From contig CM055099.1 of assembly GCA_029204225.1 (NCBI GenBank), positions 65,437,852-65,501,851 of the forward strand: 64,000 bases of DNA, written 5' to 3'. The position numbers and the translations under genes are program-made. Source of the DNA: Diphasiastrum complanatum. Its lineage: Eukaryota > Streptophyta > Lycopodiopsida > Lycopodiales > Lycopodiaceae. The notes beneath the pieces are model-generated. The model ran no database searches and was not told where the DNA came from. It worked only from the letters and a program-made list of their open reading frames with translations. Below are positions 21,786 to 32,689 of this stretch, in pieces. Every line of letters begins with the position of its first letter. The stretch's first letter is position 1.

Positions 21786-22250
21786 TCCCACCCTAAAACC
21801 CTACGGCCCTACACCTTAGGGTTGAGGCTCTTAGGTGTAAGGGTTGAGGGTGGAAAACAGCGACGTGGTCCCCTCATTCCTTCTATTTCCCACTCTACAC
21901 CCATATTTTGACCTAAAACCCTCTTTTAGCCCAGGTCTGCTCAAAAGGGCAACGAGAAGGTTCAAACTTATTCATGTGAATAACTGTAAGCTCTCAGTTC
22001 TTTGGAGTATATGGATGATGCTAAACCAGTTAGTTTTTTCCATTTTCTTAGGGTTGTTTAGCACAACTAGACTGCCTCCTTGCATGGTGGGCGGACAATC
22101 AATTTTTTTTTTTTGTAACCCGGAGGTTTAGGGTCTGGGGTGTTCAATTTAGGGTTTGCGGTGAAAAGCAGTCCCTTTATCCCTTCTCCATGTCGCTGTT
22201 TCCCACTCTAAACCCTACACCTTAGACCCTTAGGGTTTAGATATAATGGT
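21786..22250. repeat. inverted-repeat element with telomere-like words, upstream of RH22
   Basis: A left arm at about 21819-21870 (CTTAGGTGTAAGGG, GGTGGAAAACAGCGACGTGG) pairs with a right arm at about 22188-22245, whose reverse complement reads CTAAGGTGTAGGG then GTGGGAAACAGCGACATGG. AAACCCTA/TAGGGTTT telomere-type words occur at both ends and inside (21795, 22135, 22152, 22208, 22230). The element is about 465 bases and resembles a foldback MITE. The AAAACCCTAC at 21795 could also act as a telo-box for the minus-strand helicase gene. Confidence 0.55.
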
Positions 22251-22780
22251 CTTTGAGTGGTTCTATTCATCCATTTTGAGGTCTAATCTAAAACCGTGAA
22301 GGGGGGGGGCTAAATGGCGCGCTCTTAGGCCCTTCCACTGCCCTTCCTTGACGTGAATTCAATTCTTCTTTTTTCGTTGCACTTTTTGCACCTTCGGGGC
22401 AGAAAATGCATTGTAAAAAGAATTTGGCTCACAAGATTACATTTTGTTAACCTGCTCCTTTTCCTTTGTAAAAATGTTAAACTTGATTTTAAGGAACATA
22501 ATACCCTATTTTTGGGGATTGCAAGGGAAAACTCATATGCCATAATACATGATAGAATTTGAGTGGGCAAAAGATACATACCTATTTTTATGATCGGAAT
22601 TTCATAAATGCAAATGACATATGAGTTGTAAAATCATTTTTTGCTTTTTCATGAAAAAAAATGAGGTGTCTAACAAAACGTAACTTTTGTGTCTCCTTTT
22701 TTTTTCAAAATTTTTTGCATGCATCTTTCGGGATGCAGAAGGTCAGAAACAAAAAAAAATCTTCACGACGTGGAAGGTCA
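22251..22780. other. no gene seen
   Basis: AT-rich with homopolymer runs and a G-run near 22300. Nothing recognised. Confidence 0.35.
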
Positions 22781-22871
22781 CCTCCTCGGCCATTCTGCCA
22801 TGGGAAGGGCCTTCCACCTCGAGCTACCGCCCTCGACAGAAGGCCCTTCCCTTGTAGAATGGCTTCGGAGG
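22781..22871. repeat. foldback repeat with about 40-base arms and a short loop
   Basis: Left arm from CCTCCTCGGCCATTCTGCCA (22781) through GGGAAGGGCCTTCCACCTCG pairs with a right arm at 22831-22871 whose reverse complement reads CCTCCGAAGCCATTCTACAA, then GGGAAGGGCCTTCTGTCGAG. The loop is about 8 bases. As RNA this would make a long near-perfect hairpin. It shares GGCATTCTGCC-like arms with the foldback at 9821. Confidence 0.7.
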
Positions 22872-23379
22872 ATGGACTTTTCCCCCTCCCCCCCCATAAT
22901 TGTCATGTGAGAATAAGTTCTATATAATCCATTATGCAATGGAAGCTACCAAGCACACAACATTTTGTCAGATTCAAAGAGTCATAATTGTCATGCGAAA
23001 ACCCTACCTATATAATCCATTATGCAATGTAAGTTGATAGGCACATGACATTTTGTTTGATTCAAACTCCAAGAAATTTTCGATTCAAGATAATGTCATG
23101 TGCTTGGCCTTGTTAGATTTCTTATGCTCAGCCTTAAACAAATCATTCAAATAATGAGCATTTGGAAAACTGAAGGTCGACTACATGTTTCGGACCTTCA
23201 CATTTTTCTCTTTGGGATTTTTTCTTTTGCCTTAAACGTTTTAAGGCACCTTCGCCTTTTTGGCACATTCGCGAAAAAAGCGACATAGTGGCCAGAATGC
23301 CTTGGAATCCATTTCAGGCCCACCTTCGCCTTTTTCCCTGCCTTCGCTCTAGGGGCACCTTCGGATTTTTTCGAGTTTT
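22872..23379. other. no gene; short CACCTTCG repeats
   Basis: GGCACCTTCGCCTTTTTGG near 23242, CCCACCTTCGCCTTTTTCCC near 23319 and GGCACCTTCGGATTTTTTCG near 23355 form three spaced copies of one word; GCACCTTCGGGGC also occurs near 22387. A second duplicated word (CCTATATAATCCATTATGCAATG) lies at about 22918 and 23007 in a slightly varied form. No coding seen. Confidence 0.45.
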
Positions 23380-23827
23380 TGCTACATTGGCAGACCGACA
23401 TCGCCAACTTATCATCAACCCTAAAACAGCTGGACAAGCAAATATCTTAAGGGCGGTTACCAACTTTGTACATATACAAAACTGGAGTAAATGACATTTA
23501 AGGCATATAAGATATTTGTCTCTCGACACTTGTAAATATATATACTAGCTAACTCAAGCTATGTAAGCGACTTCTTTTTAATCAGAGTTATCAGTAGCCA
23601 GCGTTATCATGCTCAACAAGCTGCAGTTATTACTTCAAGCCATTGTACTCACTGTTGATATTAATCAAACTGCAATTTTTGTCTCACTACTGTATTGTTC
23701 ATTTGCACAATTTGTATGATTCATTCTTCTTGAATATTTCTGCTGCTAACTGTTGCGTTTTCGTTCCTACACACCTACGCTCAAAGCTTCGAGCTTCCGT
23801 TGCCGGTCATCCCCACGTTTTACGACA
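23380..23827 (+). repeat. 5' LTR of Copia element (left end approximate)
   Basis: The right end is set by the primer-binding site starting at 23828; the LTR ends ...TTTTACGACA. A TATA-like AATATATATACT lies near 23535. I could not place the TG start, so the left boundary is nominal. Confidence 0.4.
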
Positions 23828-23840
23828 TGGTATCAGAGCC
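23828..23840 (+). other. Copia primer-binding site (initiator tRNA-Met type)
   Basis: TGGTATCAGAGCC is the standard plant Copia primer-binding site, complementary to the 3' end of initiator methionine tRNA. It directly follows the LTR end. Confidence 0.85.
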
Positions 23841-23970
23841 AGCATTTCAGTAATCTGCATTTCTAATGCGGATTATCAATCTTGTTTCTATCAAGACGTC
23901 TTTCTAGCAAACGTGCAGCCAACAATATTCCGACAATTGTTGTTTCTACCAACGATCTCGTTCAACCAAA

Positions 23971-25260
23971 ATGGATCCATCCTCTAGTTCATCTCTCATT
24001 GACAAACTCGATGGAGATAACTACCATATCTAGAAATTCAAGATGAAGGTTATACTTCTAGCCAAAGAACTGTGGGACATCGTTGATGGCACAGAGCTCA
24101 AACCAGAAGGTGATGCAGCCATCATCACCAAGTGGAGACTGAGAGATGACAAAGCATTTGCCATGATCACCCTCAACATCAAGGATACTCAGATCAGCCA
24201 CACACATGTTGCTCGGACTGCTAAGGATGCATGGGACATCCTAGCAACTCTCTACGACATCATAGACTTTACTTCCAAACTTCATGTGAGGAAGAAATTT
24301 TTCACCCTCAGAATGTCTGATGCATATACTGTTTCAAGTCATCTCAACACCTTCAAAAATCTTATGGAGCAGATGACTGCAACTGGCTCAGTTATAGAAG
24401 TTTTTGATGCACTCATGACTCTATTATCGAGTCTACCTGAAGCCTACGAAAATTGGGTAATGGCAATTTCTACCCAGGAGCACCTCACTCTATTAAGAGT
24501 AATTTTGTTGCTCCTACAAGAGGAGATCAAAAAATCAACATCCTCCTCGGGCTCATGATCGGATCCTCAGGCTCTATATTCGAAAAATCAAAAGTTTAGA
24601 TTCAAGAATTCTACAAAGTCAGGCTATACTGACAAGAAGAGCAACAACAGTCTGGACCAAATTCCGGTTCAGGATCGAATTCAAGCTCTTCATCGTTCCA
24701 ACCAGTGCAAAAACTTTTTTGCAGATACTGTAAGAGGACTGGCCACGAAATCAAGGACTGCCGAACTTTGAAATACAACAACGAAAAGAAGAAGCAGTTC
24801 CTACAACAAGCACATAGTGGTACAACCAGTCACTCAAATCAGCAACAAGAAGAAGATGAAACAGATTTCATGACCAAAGTCGGAGAACAACATGATATCG
24901 ATCCCTGATATCTAGATTTTGGAGCAACTCAACACATGACTCACCATCGCGACTGGTTCAAAAACTATAAGTCATTCACCCACTCTCGAGTTGTGCAACT
25001 TGGAGACAACTCATCACATTCAATTGAAGGTGAAGGAACAGTCAGAGTTGAATTCAAAAGAGGTGAGGTCACCAACGTTCTCCACGTTCCAAATCTGACC
25101 AAGAATCTACTATTAGTTAGCAGAATCACCGATTCAGGTCAGAGGGTCGAATTCGATACAGAAGGCTGCACAATTCTTGACAAATCCCAAACGGTTCTAG
25201 CCTACGAAAGAAGAAGTGGCTATCTTTACAAACTCACAATCAAGCAGCCACTTCTGAATC
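23971..25260 (+). pseudogene. Copia gag, zinc knuckle and protease, degraded
   Basis: Gag starts at ATG 23971 (MDPSSSSSLIDKLDGDNYHI) and hits TAG at 24031, exactly where the conserved Trp of YxxWKFKM is expected. The rest of gag continues in frame to 24558 (AKELWDIVDGTE, KKFFTLRMSD). After a frameshift comes the nucleocapsid knuckle CRYCKRTGHEIKDC near 24720. Protease follows near 24915 with LDFGATQHMT, in which the catalytic DSG has become DFG, then GDNSSHSIEGEGTV and NVLHVPNLTKNLLLVSRI. It is dead through a stop, a frameshift and the protease change. Confidence 0.85.
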
Positions 25261-25267
25261 AACTAAT

Positions 25268-26100
25268 ATGTTGTGGCATTTCAGACTTGGCCATCTTAGC
25301 TTCAACAATATTCAGCAAATGTCAGCTCAGAGTCTAGTACAAGATCTGCCTTCTGTCAACAAGCCAACTTCTCCATGCAAAAGCTGTATTATCAGCAAGC
25401 ATGCTAGAAGTCCCTTCATTTCAGACTCAGTTCATACATCCAAGGGCTTGCTTGACCTTGTACATAGCGACATTTGTGGCCCGATGCAGACTGCTTCCAT
25501 AGGGGAGATCTCTATTTTCTAACCTTTCTCGAAGGACTGCTACCTACTTTATGAAGAACAAATCTGAAGCATTTAAGTTCTTCAAGCAGTTCAAGGCATC
25601 TGCAGAAAATCAGACCCATAGGAAGATCAAAGCTCTACGCACAGATGGAAGGGAAGAGTATATCTCCACATAATTCAAGGAGTTCTGCAAGGCCAATGGG
25701 ATACATTAACAATATACAACCAGCTACTCACCTCAGTCCAATGGTGTAGTTGAACGGAAGTATTGGACACTCATCGAAAGTGTCAAGAGCATGCTAGCCC
25801 ATGCCTCTCTTCCAAAGAAATTATGGGTAGAAGTTGTTACTACAGCTGTCTATTTACAAAATTGATTCATACACCTGAATGGTAAGACACCTATGAGGTA
25901 TGGACAGAATCAAAACCATTACTCAAAAATACTCGAGTGCTTGGATGCATCGCTTTCGTTCAGATCCCTGAAGATCTAAGAAGAAAACTGGATGATGAGA
26001 GCAGGAAAACGATTTTCATTGGCTATTCCCCAGACCAAAATGCATACAAGCTCTACAATCTGGATACGAAAAGACATTCACCAGTAGAGATGTCTTTTTC
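25268..26100 (+). pseudogene. Copia integrase, multiple stops
   Basis: The zinc-binding start is clear: MLWHFRLGHLSFNNIQQM (H-H) and CKSCIISKHARSPF (C-C), then LVHSDICGPMQT with the first catalytic Asp. From 25520 to 25930 the core is broken into several frames with stops (for example at 25673 and 25864). The late LGCIAFVQIPEDLRRKLDDE and FIGYSPDQNAYKLYNLDTK are readable at 25937-26090. Confidence 0.8.
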
Positions 26101-27487
26101 GTGGAAGACCGGTTCATCGACCACAAGGGAAAAGCTGCAGATAATTTCGATCCAAGGATCGAGCAACCAAATTCTGATCTAGATATTCAACTACAGAATA
26201 TTGACACTGACTCAGACAATGAGTCAGAATCTCAACAAGTCAACTCACATCAGAGGACCAAAGTTCAACCCAGAAGGTCGAACAGGTCCAGACAACCTCC
26301 ATCCAGATTTATGGATGATCCGGCTTGCTACTTTGTGCAGGAACCAACCACCATTTCTGAGGCTATGTCCACTCCTGATGCTGACCAGTGGAAAGCAGCG
26401 ATGGACACCGAATTCGATTCTCTAATGGAGAATCAAACATGGATAGTCACTGAGCTGCCAAAGGATCAAAACCCAATTCCATGCAAATGGATATTCAAGA
26501 CGAAGTACGACACTGAAGGAAGGCTAAATCGTTTCAAGACTAGGCTAGTTGCCAAAGGTTTTTCCCAGATTCTAGATCTTGATTATTTAGAAAACTTCAA
26601 CCCAGTTGTCAAACATGCTTCGATCCGCCTACTCCTCTCCTTTGCAATTGCAACAGATCTTGAAGTCCACCAGATGGATGTCCAGACCGCTTTCCTCAAT
26701 GGAACCATCAAAGAGGAAATCTATATGACGCAGCTAGAGGGATACGAACTCAACTGCAAGCATGGACACCTTGTATGCAAAATCCGCAAGGCACTTTATG
26801 GGCTGAAACAGTCACCTGGAGCCTGGTTCCAAAAGATCGACGCATTTCTGATAGAAAATGGTTTTATTCCAAACTCGACAGACTCGAATGTCTACTTCAA
26901 GTCTGTATCAGATTACTTCATCATCATCACTCTCTATGTAGATGATGCACTCTTATTTAGTAACAATCTGAATTTAATGAAGGATACAAAATGCATGCTG
27001 GCCCAAGAATACAAGATAACTGACATGGGTCTAGCCCACTATTGTCTCGGATTTCAAATCCAACAAGATCGACCCAGCAGACTGATTTTTATCAGTCAGC
27101 AATGATATCTCAACAATGTGCTGGAAAAATATGGAATGGCCAACTGCAAACCAAATCAATTTCTACTCAACCCTGGACAAAAGTTATCAAAGGAACAGTC
27201 TCCTCAAATTGAGACAGAGAAGGAAGAGATGAAGCGCTACCCATTTCAATCCATCATCGGCTCACTAATGTACGCAATGATCTACACGCGACCAGACCTT
27301 GCATATTTGATCAGTACACTTAGCCAGTTCCTGTCAAATCCAAGCTTAACTCATTGGAAAGCACTAACAAAGGTCATGAAGTACATCCAAGCAACAAAAA
27401 CTCTCAGCATCTGCTACGGAGGCAGCCACACTGCCAACATCCTTGAAGCCTACACAAATGCGGATTGGGCAGGAGATGTCGACAGAT
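26101..27487 (+). pseudogene. Copia reverse transcriptase, nearly complete, and start of RNase H, cut at 27487
   Basis: The long open frame carries NQTWIVTELPKDQNPIPCKW, FKTRLVAKGFSQ, HQMDVQTAFLNGTIKEEIYM, LYGLKQSPGAWFQKID and LYVDDALLFSNN, so YVDD is intact. A TGA at 27103 replaces a codon in ISQQ-YLNNVLEKYG. After it, IIGSLMYAMIYTRPDLAYLI and the RNase H start EAYTNADWAGDVD are readable. At DWAGDVD the sequence switches to Gypsy. The missing part is the rest of RNase H, polypurine tract and 3' LTR. Confidence 0.85.
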
Positions 27488-28741
27488 ATTGTTGAGTACC
27501 TGATGCTTGGACAACCAAATGACTCTCTGACAAAAGTACAGAAGAAACAATTGATTCATAAGGCTCAACCTTATCAATTAATTGTAGGACAATTGTATTG
27601 TCGTGGATTAGATAATATTTTATGAAGGTGTGTTTTACCGCATGAAGTACCAGATTTAATCATGTTTTCACATTATGGCATGAGTGGAGGACACTTCTCT
27701 ACAGATATTATTGTTCGCAAACTTTTATAATCAAGTTGTTGGTGGCCTACGCTTCACAAGGACACATAAAATTTTATTCAGACATGTGATGTTTGCCAGC
27801 GAGCACGACGACCTACTCGACAGAACTATGAACCCTTGCATCCGGTTTTATCACAAGCACCGTTTGAAAAATGGGGACTGGATTATGTTGGACCTATTCA
27901 CCCTGCCGCGCAAGGATCTTAGGCCCGATACATTATTGTAGCAACTGATTACATGACCAAGTGGGTTGAAGCCAAAGTTGTCAAAGTTGCTGATGCGAAA
28001 TCTATGGCCAAGTTTCTATATGAAAAATATTATAATCAGATTTAAATGTTCGATCAAGATTGTCAGTGACCGAGGTACACACTTTGTTAATCAAACAATA
28101 AAGTGTTTACTGGAAGATTTTTTTGTTATACACAGATTTAGTACTCCCTACTATCCTAGAGGGAATGGCCAAGCTGAATCTTCCAATAAGATTCTCTGTG
28201 CCATTATGACAAAGATAGTTGAAGCGAGTCGGTCTGATTGGGAACATAAACTGTATGCAGCATTATGGGCATTCAGAACCGCTTACAAAAATAGTACAAA
28301 TCAAACACCTTTTCAACTGGTTTATGGTCAAGATGTTGTCATGTCGATTGAATTTTTAATCCCATACGCATAGCGGCCACAGAACGATTAAATGATGATA
28401 CGTCTTGACAACTACGTCATGAAGCGTTGCACAAATTATCTGAAACCCGATTGATGACAGCTCATGCCTTGGTAGCAGAGAAAGCCCGCTGCAAGGCATG
28501 GCACGATCGCCGATTGCACAAAAAAGATTTGAAAGCTGGAGATCTTGCATTAATGTACAAAACCAAGCTGATCAAGGGCAAGTTGAAGTTTACCAGGGAA
28601 GGCTTGTATAAAGTGAAGGAAATCTTGAACTATGGCGCAGTAATTCTTGAGCACTTGGATGGAAAACGATTGGATACTCCGGTAAATGGCAACCGCTTAC
28701 GCAAGTTTTGGCAGCCTGCTCCGCCAGTTCAGCAAGTCTGA
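27488..28741 (+). pseudogene. Ty3/Gypsy integrase (zinc-binding, catalytic core and C-terminal parts)
   Basis: Right after the junction the frame reads DIVEYLMLGQPNDSLTK and AQPYQLIVGQLYCRG, matching ADDITRYLATEK and SLPYHLIVGQLYKLG of the minus-strand Gypsy at 54981-55838. Then come the H2C2 zinc motif (broken), WGLDYVGPIHP, ATDYMTKWVEAKVV, KIVSDRGTHFVNQTI, STPYYPRGNGQAESSNK (region of the catalytic Glu) and, to 28741, the C-terminal KARCKAWHDRRLHKKDL ... GNRLRKFW. Several frameshifts and stops interrupt the first half. Confidence 0.85.
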
Positions 28742-29563
28742 TCTCAATGGTTTTTTAATTTTATTTGTTTTTTAATTTTTTGTTTTTCAGTACTTAATTT
28801 GCTGAGTTTTTTGGAAAAAGGCAGTTAAATTTTTTTTTTTATTAAACTGAGAAAAGACTGATGAGCAAAAGTCAGAAAGTCATCAGCATAGGAAAAGGAA
28901 GCACAATAATTTTTTGATGGAAAAAGACTTAGAAAATTACTGTTTTGGTCAGATTTAGCCTATTTAGTACCAGAAACCTTTGTTGAGCTCTCAGACTGTA
29001 CATCCACTCTAGATTTATCTAATTTGAGGTGGGCGAAGGTTCTTGTCCATAAAAACCCCAATTTTTGAGTCCGGCGAAGGATCAGTGATATGCCATTTTG
29101 GGAACCTTCACCGAGCATCTTAACCTCATTATTAACCTTCGCCGACCTGTTAAATGATCTTAAAATGTCAAAATTAGGTTGTCTATAGGTTCAGGTCTTG
29201 GAAAAATACATTTATGACAGTACTTGGGCGAAGGACCCCCTCCTGGGCGAAGGTTCATCCTTCGCCAGGCCTGAAAACGTTCGCTTGATATGTTTAGATC
29301 CCTATAAACCTTCGCCGAGATTTTTATACCCTATTATCACAGTACTGTACATGCTTGCAAATTTTTGTTCAGAACTGATCAGCCAAATTAATATTCAGTG
29401 TAATGGACCCACCAAATTCACCTATGAGTTGACTGAATTCGATTCATTCCTCACTTGTGCTAGCGAAACTCTTGCAAATTTTTACCGTGACCAAAGCCTT
29501 CCAAAATTCTTGCACTGCTTTCTGAGACACTTTTACGCGTTTTATATTTCCTTTCTGATCATC
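28742..29563 (+). promoter_or_regulatory. Gypsy spacer between integrase and third ORF, rich in CCTTCGCC repeats
   Basis: About 820 bases without coding. CCTTCGCC or its reverse GGCGAAGG occurs at about 29033, 29073, 29140, 29225, 29247, 29262 and 29309, with a variant CCTTCACC near 29105. The same spacer is present at about 48890-49650, where CCTATAAAAGGG lies about 55 bases upstream of the shared CTTGCAAATTTTT block; the corresponding place here reads ACCTATGAGTTGA. I infer a possible internal promoter for the following ORF. Confidence 0.4.
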
Positions 29564-30756
29564 ATGTCTTCTACCGATACTTCCCAGTCTCTGAGCTATA
29601 CTATCCATCGTGATGTCCCGTCTGCAACAGACATCATGATCCTTCCTAGCACAAACATGGTCACTCAGTGGATGACCCTTGCAGAGCCTCTGCTCACTGT
29701 AATGGGTATTCATGAGAGAGCCTTTTCTGGTCGCATCAATATGGAATTTATCACTCTTGCCTTCAATACATGGAAGGAAGAGAAATCTAAATTTTATATC
29801 ACTTTCCAGGGAGCCACACACAAGGTGCGCGTCACTGAGGCCACCCTTGCAACCATAGGTATAGCATCCAACACACAGGCCTCACCCAATCACAAGCACG
29901 CCAAACAGGCCATTAAGCCATATATTGACCTCACCAACGATCTGCACTGGACCAATGACGGCTACCTTCATCATTGAGCCTTCAATCCACGCTACTGAAC
30001 AACTTCCTGATGGTTGGCAACCTCAAGAAAGACCGCATCACATCACAGATCCTCCGTAGGATAGTGGAGTTCCACACCAAGTTGGCCAAAGCCCCTTTTG
30101 AACCATATAATTGGTTCAAGACTGTTTCTAGTGAGCTCAAACGAGCTATTAAGGCCAATACTAAGCAATAGTTCGCTGCTGGCTCTTTATTGTCCCTTTT
30201 AGCCGCTTCTCACTTAGAAAACAGAATCCATGGCTTCCACCTGGATTCCGTGCTTTTGGTCTACGAAGAAGCACCGGTAGAGTCATCTCACCAGGCCTCG
30301 AGTTCTCATAGTCGTCGGCGTCCACACAACGAGATCGTTATTCCTGACTCGCCTTCCGCGTTATGACGTCGCACTAGGCATACCTCGTCAGCTGCGCTTC
30401 CACCCCCTGCTGCTGTTAGCACTGAACTTCCCATTCCCCCAGCCTCTGATGCTTTCCTCGCCTCTGCTTCCATTCAAGGACAGTCTGTGACCATTGGGCC
30501 TACCATTCCCATCACAGCTGCCCAGGCCGCCTCACCCCCACACACCAAAGCCACCTCACCAAATACATAGTTCTTTATGGATATGTTCGATGATTCCGGC
30601 CCACTTGGGGCCACCGAAATTTTTGAAATGCTCCAGAGCCCTGCGCCCTTTGAACTCCAATCCCCTGGAAGATGATTCGGACATATCCATGAATCTACTG
30701 TTGGTGTTGCAGATGTCACACCCTTGAACGTGATGCATATCTTCAAATACAAATAC
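29564..30756 (+). pseudogene. extra (third) ORF of the Gypsy element, function unknown
   Basis: ATG at 29564 opens a 138-codon frame (MSSTDTSQSLSYTIHRDVPS ... TQWMTLAEPLLTVMGIHE ... FYITFQGATHKVRVTEATL). It continues after a stop and frame change at about 29977 as RRIVEFHTKLAKAPFEPYNW ... AAGSLLSLLAASHLENR and a basic SHSRRRRPHNEIVIPDSP tail. The minus-strand Gypsy at 53.0-54.3 kb has a comparable ORF at the same place (MFQWYNQAQMLFQMLDFKIP; later AQHNMYNWAGFISRKLTH ... HERRIKKRHDRS). Tat-lineage plant Gypsy elements are known to carry additional ORFs; their functions are unsettled. I assign none. Confidence 0.5.
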
Positions 30757-31850
30757 TAGATCATCCAATCACACCGACAAAGATTGCGTATTTGTTCAAG
30801 AAAGTGGAGACATACAAAGTGGCCCTTCAGGGATTTCAAGGCCGCTTTGATAGGTTCAAAGGAGCAGCTTCAACCAAGTTGGCAAAGGCTAAGGAGACCA
30901 TCGCCGCCTATGAAAAAACAGCCACTCAAGTGTTGGAAGACGGACCACAAATCCCCATACCGGTCATGCCGCAACTCTCCCCTCCGCGCCAAGAAGCTGT
31001 ACCAATGGATATAGGGGTAGATTCGACCATGGACCAGGGGGGAGCTCCAAATATAGCCGAACAACTGCCAATCTTACCGGCAGTACAAGCAGGTCATCCT
31101 CATCAAGGACCACAACTCTATTCAGAAGGCCCATCAGCGTCGAGGACCAGATCCAGACCTTCTTAAAGCAACATCCGCATGAGTCCTCCCGTGGTGGATG
31201 GGTTCTGCAGTTTAAGACCTCTGAGATAGAGGCCGACAAAGAGTTGGATAAAATACCTGCATTGGGAGAGCAGTCGGTATGGAGAATCACTGTTTTTGAA
31301 AAAACTCCGGAATCAATTAGGAGTTACGTCGCCAGCCCTTGCCAATTGTGGGTAGATCCCTATTACGTGCCAATGCCGCGAGGAGATAAGTGGAAAGCTT
31401 TGGGGTTGGCTATGGACAAGATCACCATCCCTATGCCCAATTGGCCAATCATTCATCAGCCCTACACTGGACAATCTCAGTGGATTTCCACCGTGTCTTA
31501 CAAGCCTATCAGAGAGAATATGTCCACTCTCTAGATCCAACGGTGCGACAATTGGCAATGTTTGATAAAGATCTAACTCTGTTGGCGTCATTGGCAACCA
31601 AATGGGTCTCCCTCCTCTGGCATTTGATCCAAATAAGCCGATGGCCTCAGAGCAAATCAAAGATCAGCTGCCGGTTGCTCGTTTATATTTTCGTGCGGCA
31701 ATGATGGGAGGCTCTTGGGAATCACGCTTCACATCATGGACAACCTCCAAGTGGATTGCCGGAGCCCACCGTTGTTTTCTGTCACACAATTTGGATTTTA
31801 ATACCGCACGCCTCGACTTTATGGAGAAAGTGCAGTACCATTTTTAATCA
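30757..31850 (+). pseudogene. further unassigned coding-like region before the Gypsy 3' LTR
   Basis: A frame at 30792-31166 gives a Lys/Ala-rich coiled coil (FKGAASTKLAKAKETIAAYE) then a Pro/Gln-rich tail. Other frames at 31166-31850 read RGGWVLQFKTSEIEADKELD, VWRITVFEKTPESIRSYVA, DPTVRQLAMFDKDLTLLAS and RAAMMGGSWESRFTSW. They look like one decayed polypeptide broken by frameshifts. I do not recognise the family. Confidence 0.4.
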
Positions 31851-31934
31851 AGATTCGTCGCAAAGCCAATAAAAGTCCCCAATAACTGCATATTGCAGGT
31901 GTCTAAAACCGCCATCAGTTTTGGTGGGGGATAC

Positions 31935-32685
31935 TGTTGGAGGGTTTGCGGATCCCAAGGCAACCCTAACCCTAGTTAATAAGTGAGAGGGATTTGGCAC
32001 CCTGCGTGTGTAAGTCCAACCCGATGATCACGTAGTTATTTGATTGATTAGTTAAAAGTCAATAAAAGGACTTTAGACCTTTTTACGGGACTTTTAATGT
32101 CGCAGGGCCTAAATGTCAAGTTAGTGAATAAAGTTGAGTTTCCCTCCAATTTTGATGGTTCCCACACTTTTTTTAATTTGAATAAAAAGAGAGACAAGAC
32201 TGGACTAATAGGATTTAGAGGCCAGGGTCCTCCTCTCTACTATAAGAAGGGACCAACTCGAGTTGCTCCTCATGTTCATTTCCTCATTTCAATAAAGCAG
32301 ATTGGTTCTCTTCAGAAATGGATTGATGAATGTCCTTGCTCTTCTTCTTTCCTTCTCCATCTCTTATGCTTTCTTTGGACTTTGCTAATTATTGGATCTG
32401 AATGTTATTGGGATTGACTGTTATTATATTTTTTATGAGAGAGAAAGAGAGAGAGAGAAAGAGTAAGCTATCTTTGTTGTGGATCGTAGTGTTAATGGAT
32501 CTTAGTGTTAATGAGTAGGGTTAATGGATGTAGAGTTAGATTTGGATTTTCCATTTATGCTGAAATCTGAACTAAACTACCGCTCTCATGGGAACGAGCC
32601 TATGCGTGACAACTAACTCCGTCACTATGATGCTAGATTGACTAGATCTTGGATTCAGGTTAGGCAAGGAAAGAAACCCACTACA
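31935..32685 (+). repeat. Gypsy 3' LTR
   Basis: A purine-rich tract (TTTTGGTGGGGGATAC) ends at 31934 and is followed by TGTTGGAGGGTTTGCGG. A TATA-like TATAAGAA lies at 32241 and AATAAA at 32291. The end is placed at ...CCCACTACA, 32685, just before the next LTR. A GA run lies at 32437-32458. The matching 5' LTR is missing because the element is truncated at 27488. Confidence 0.6.
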
Positions 32686-32689
32686 AAGT

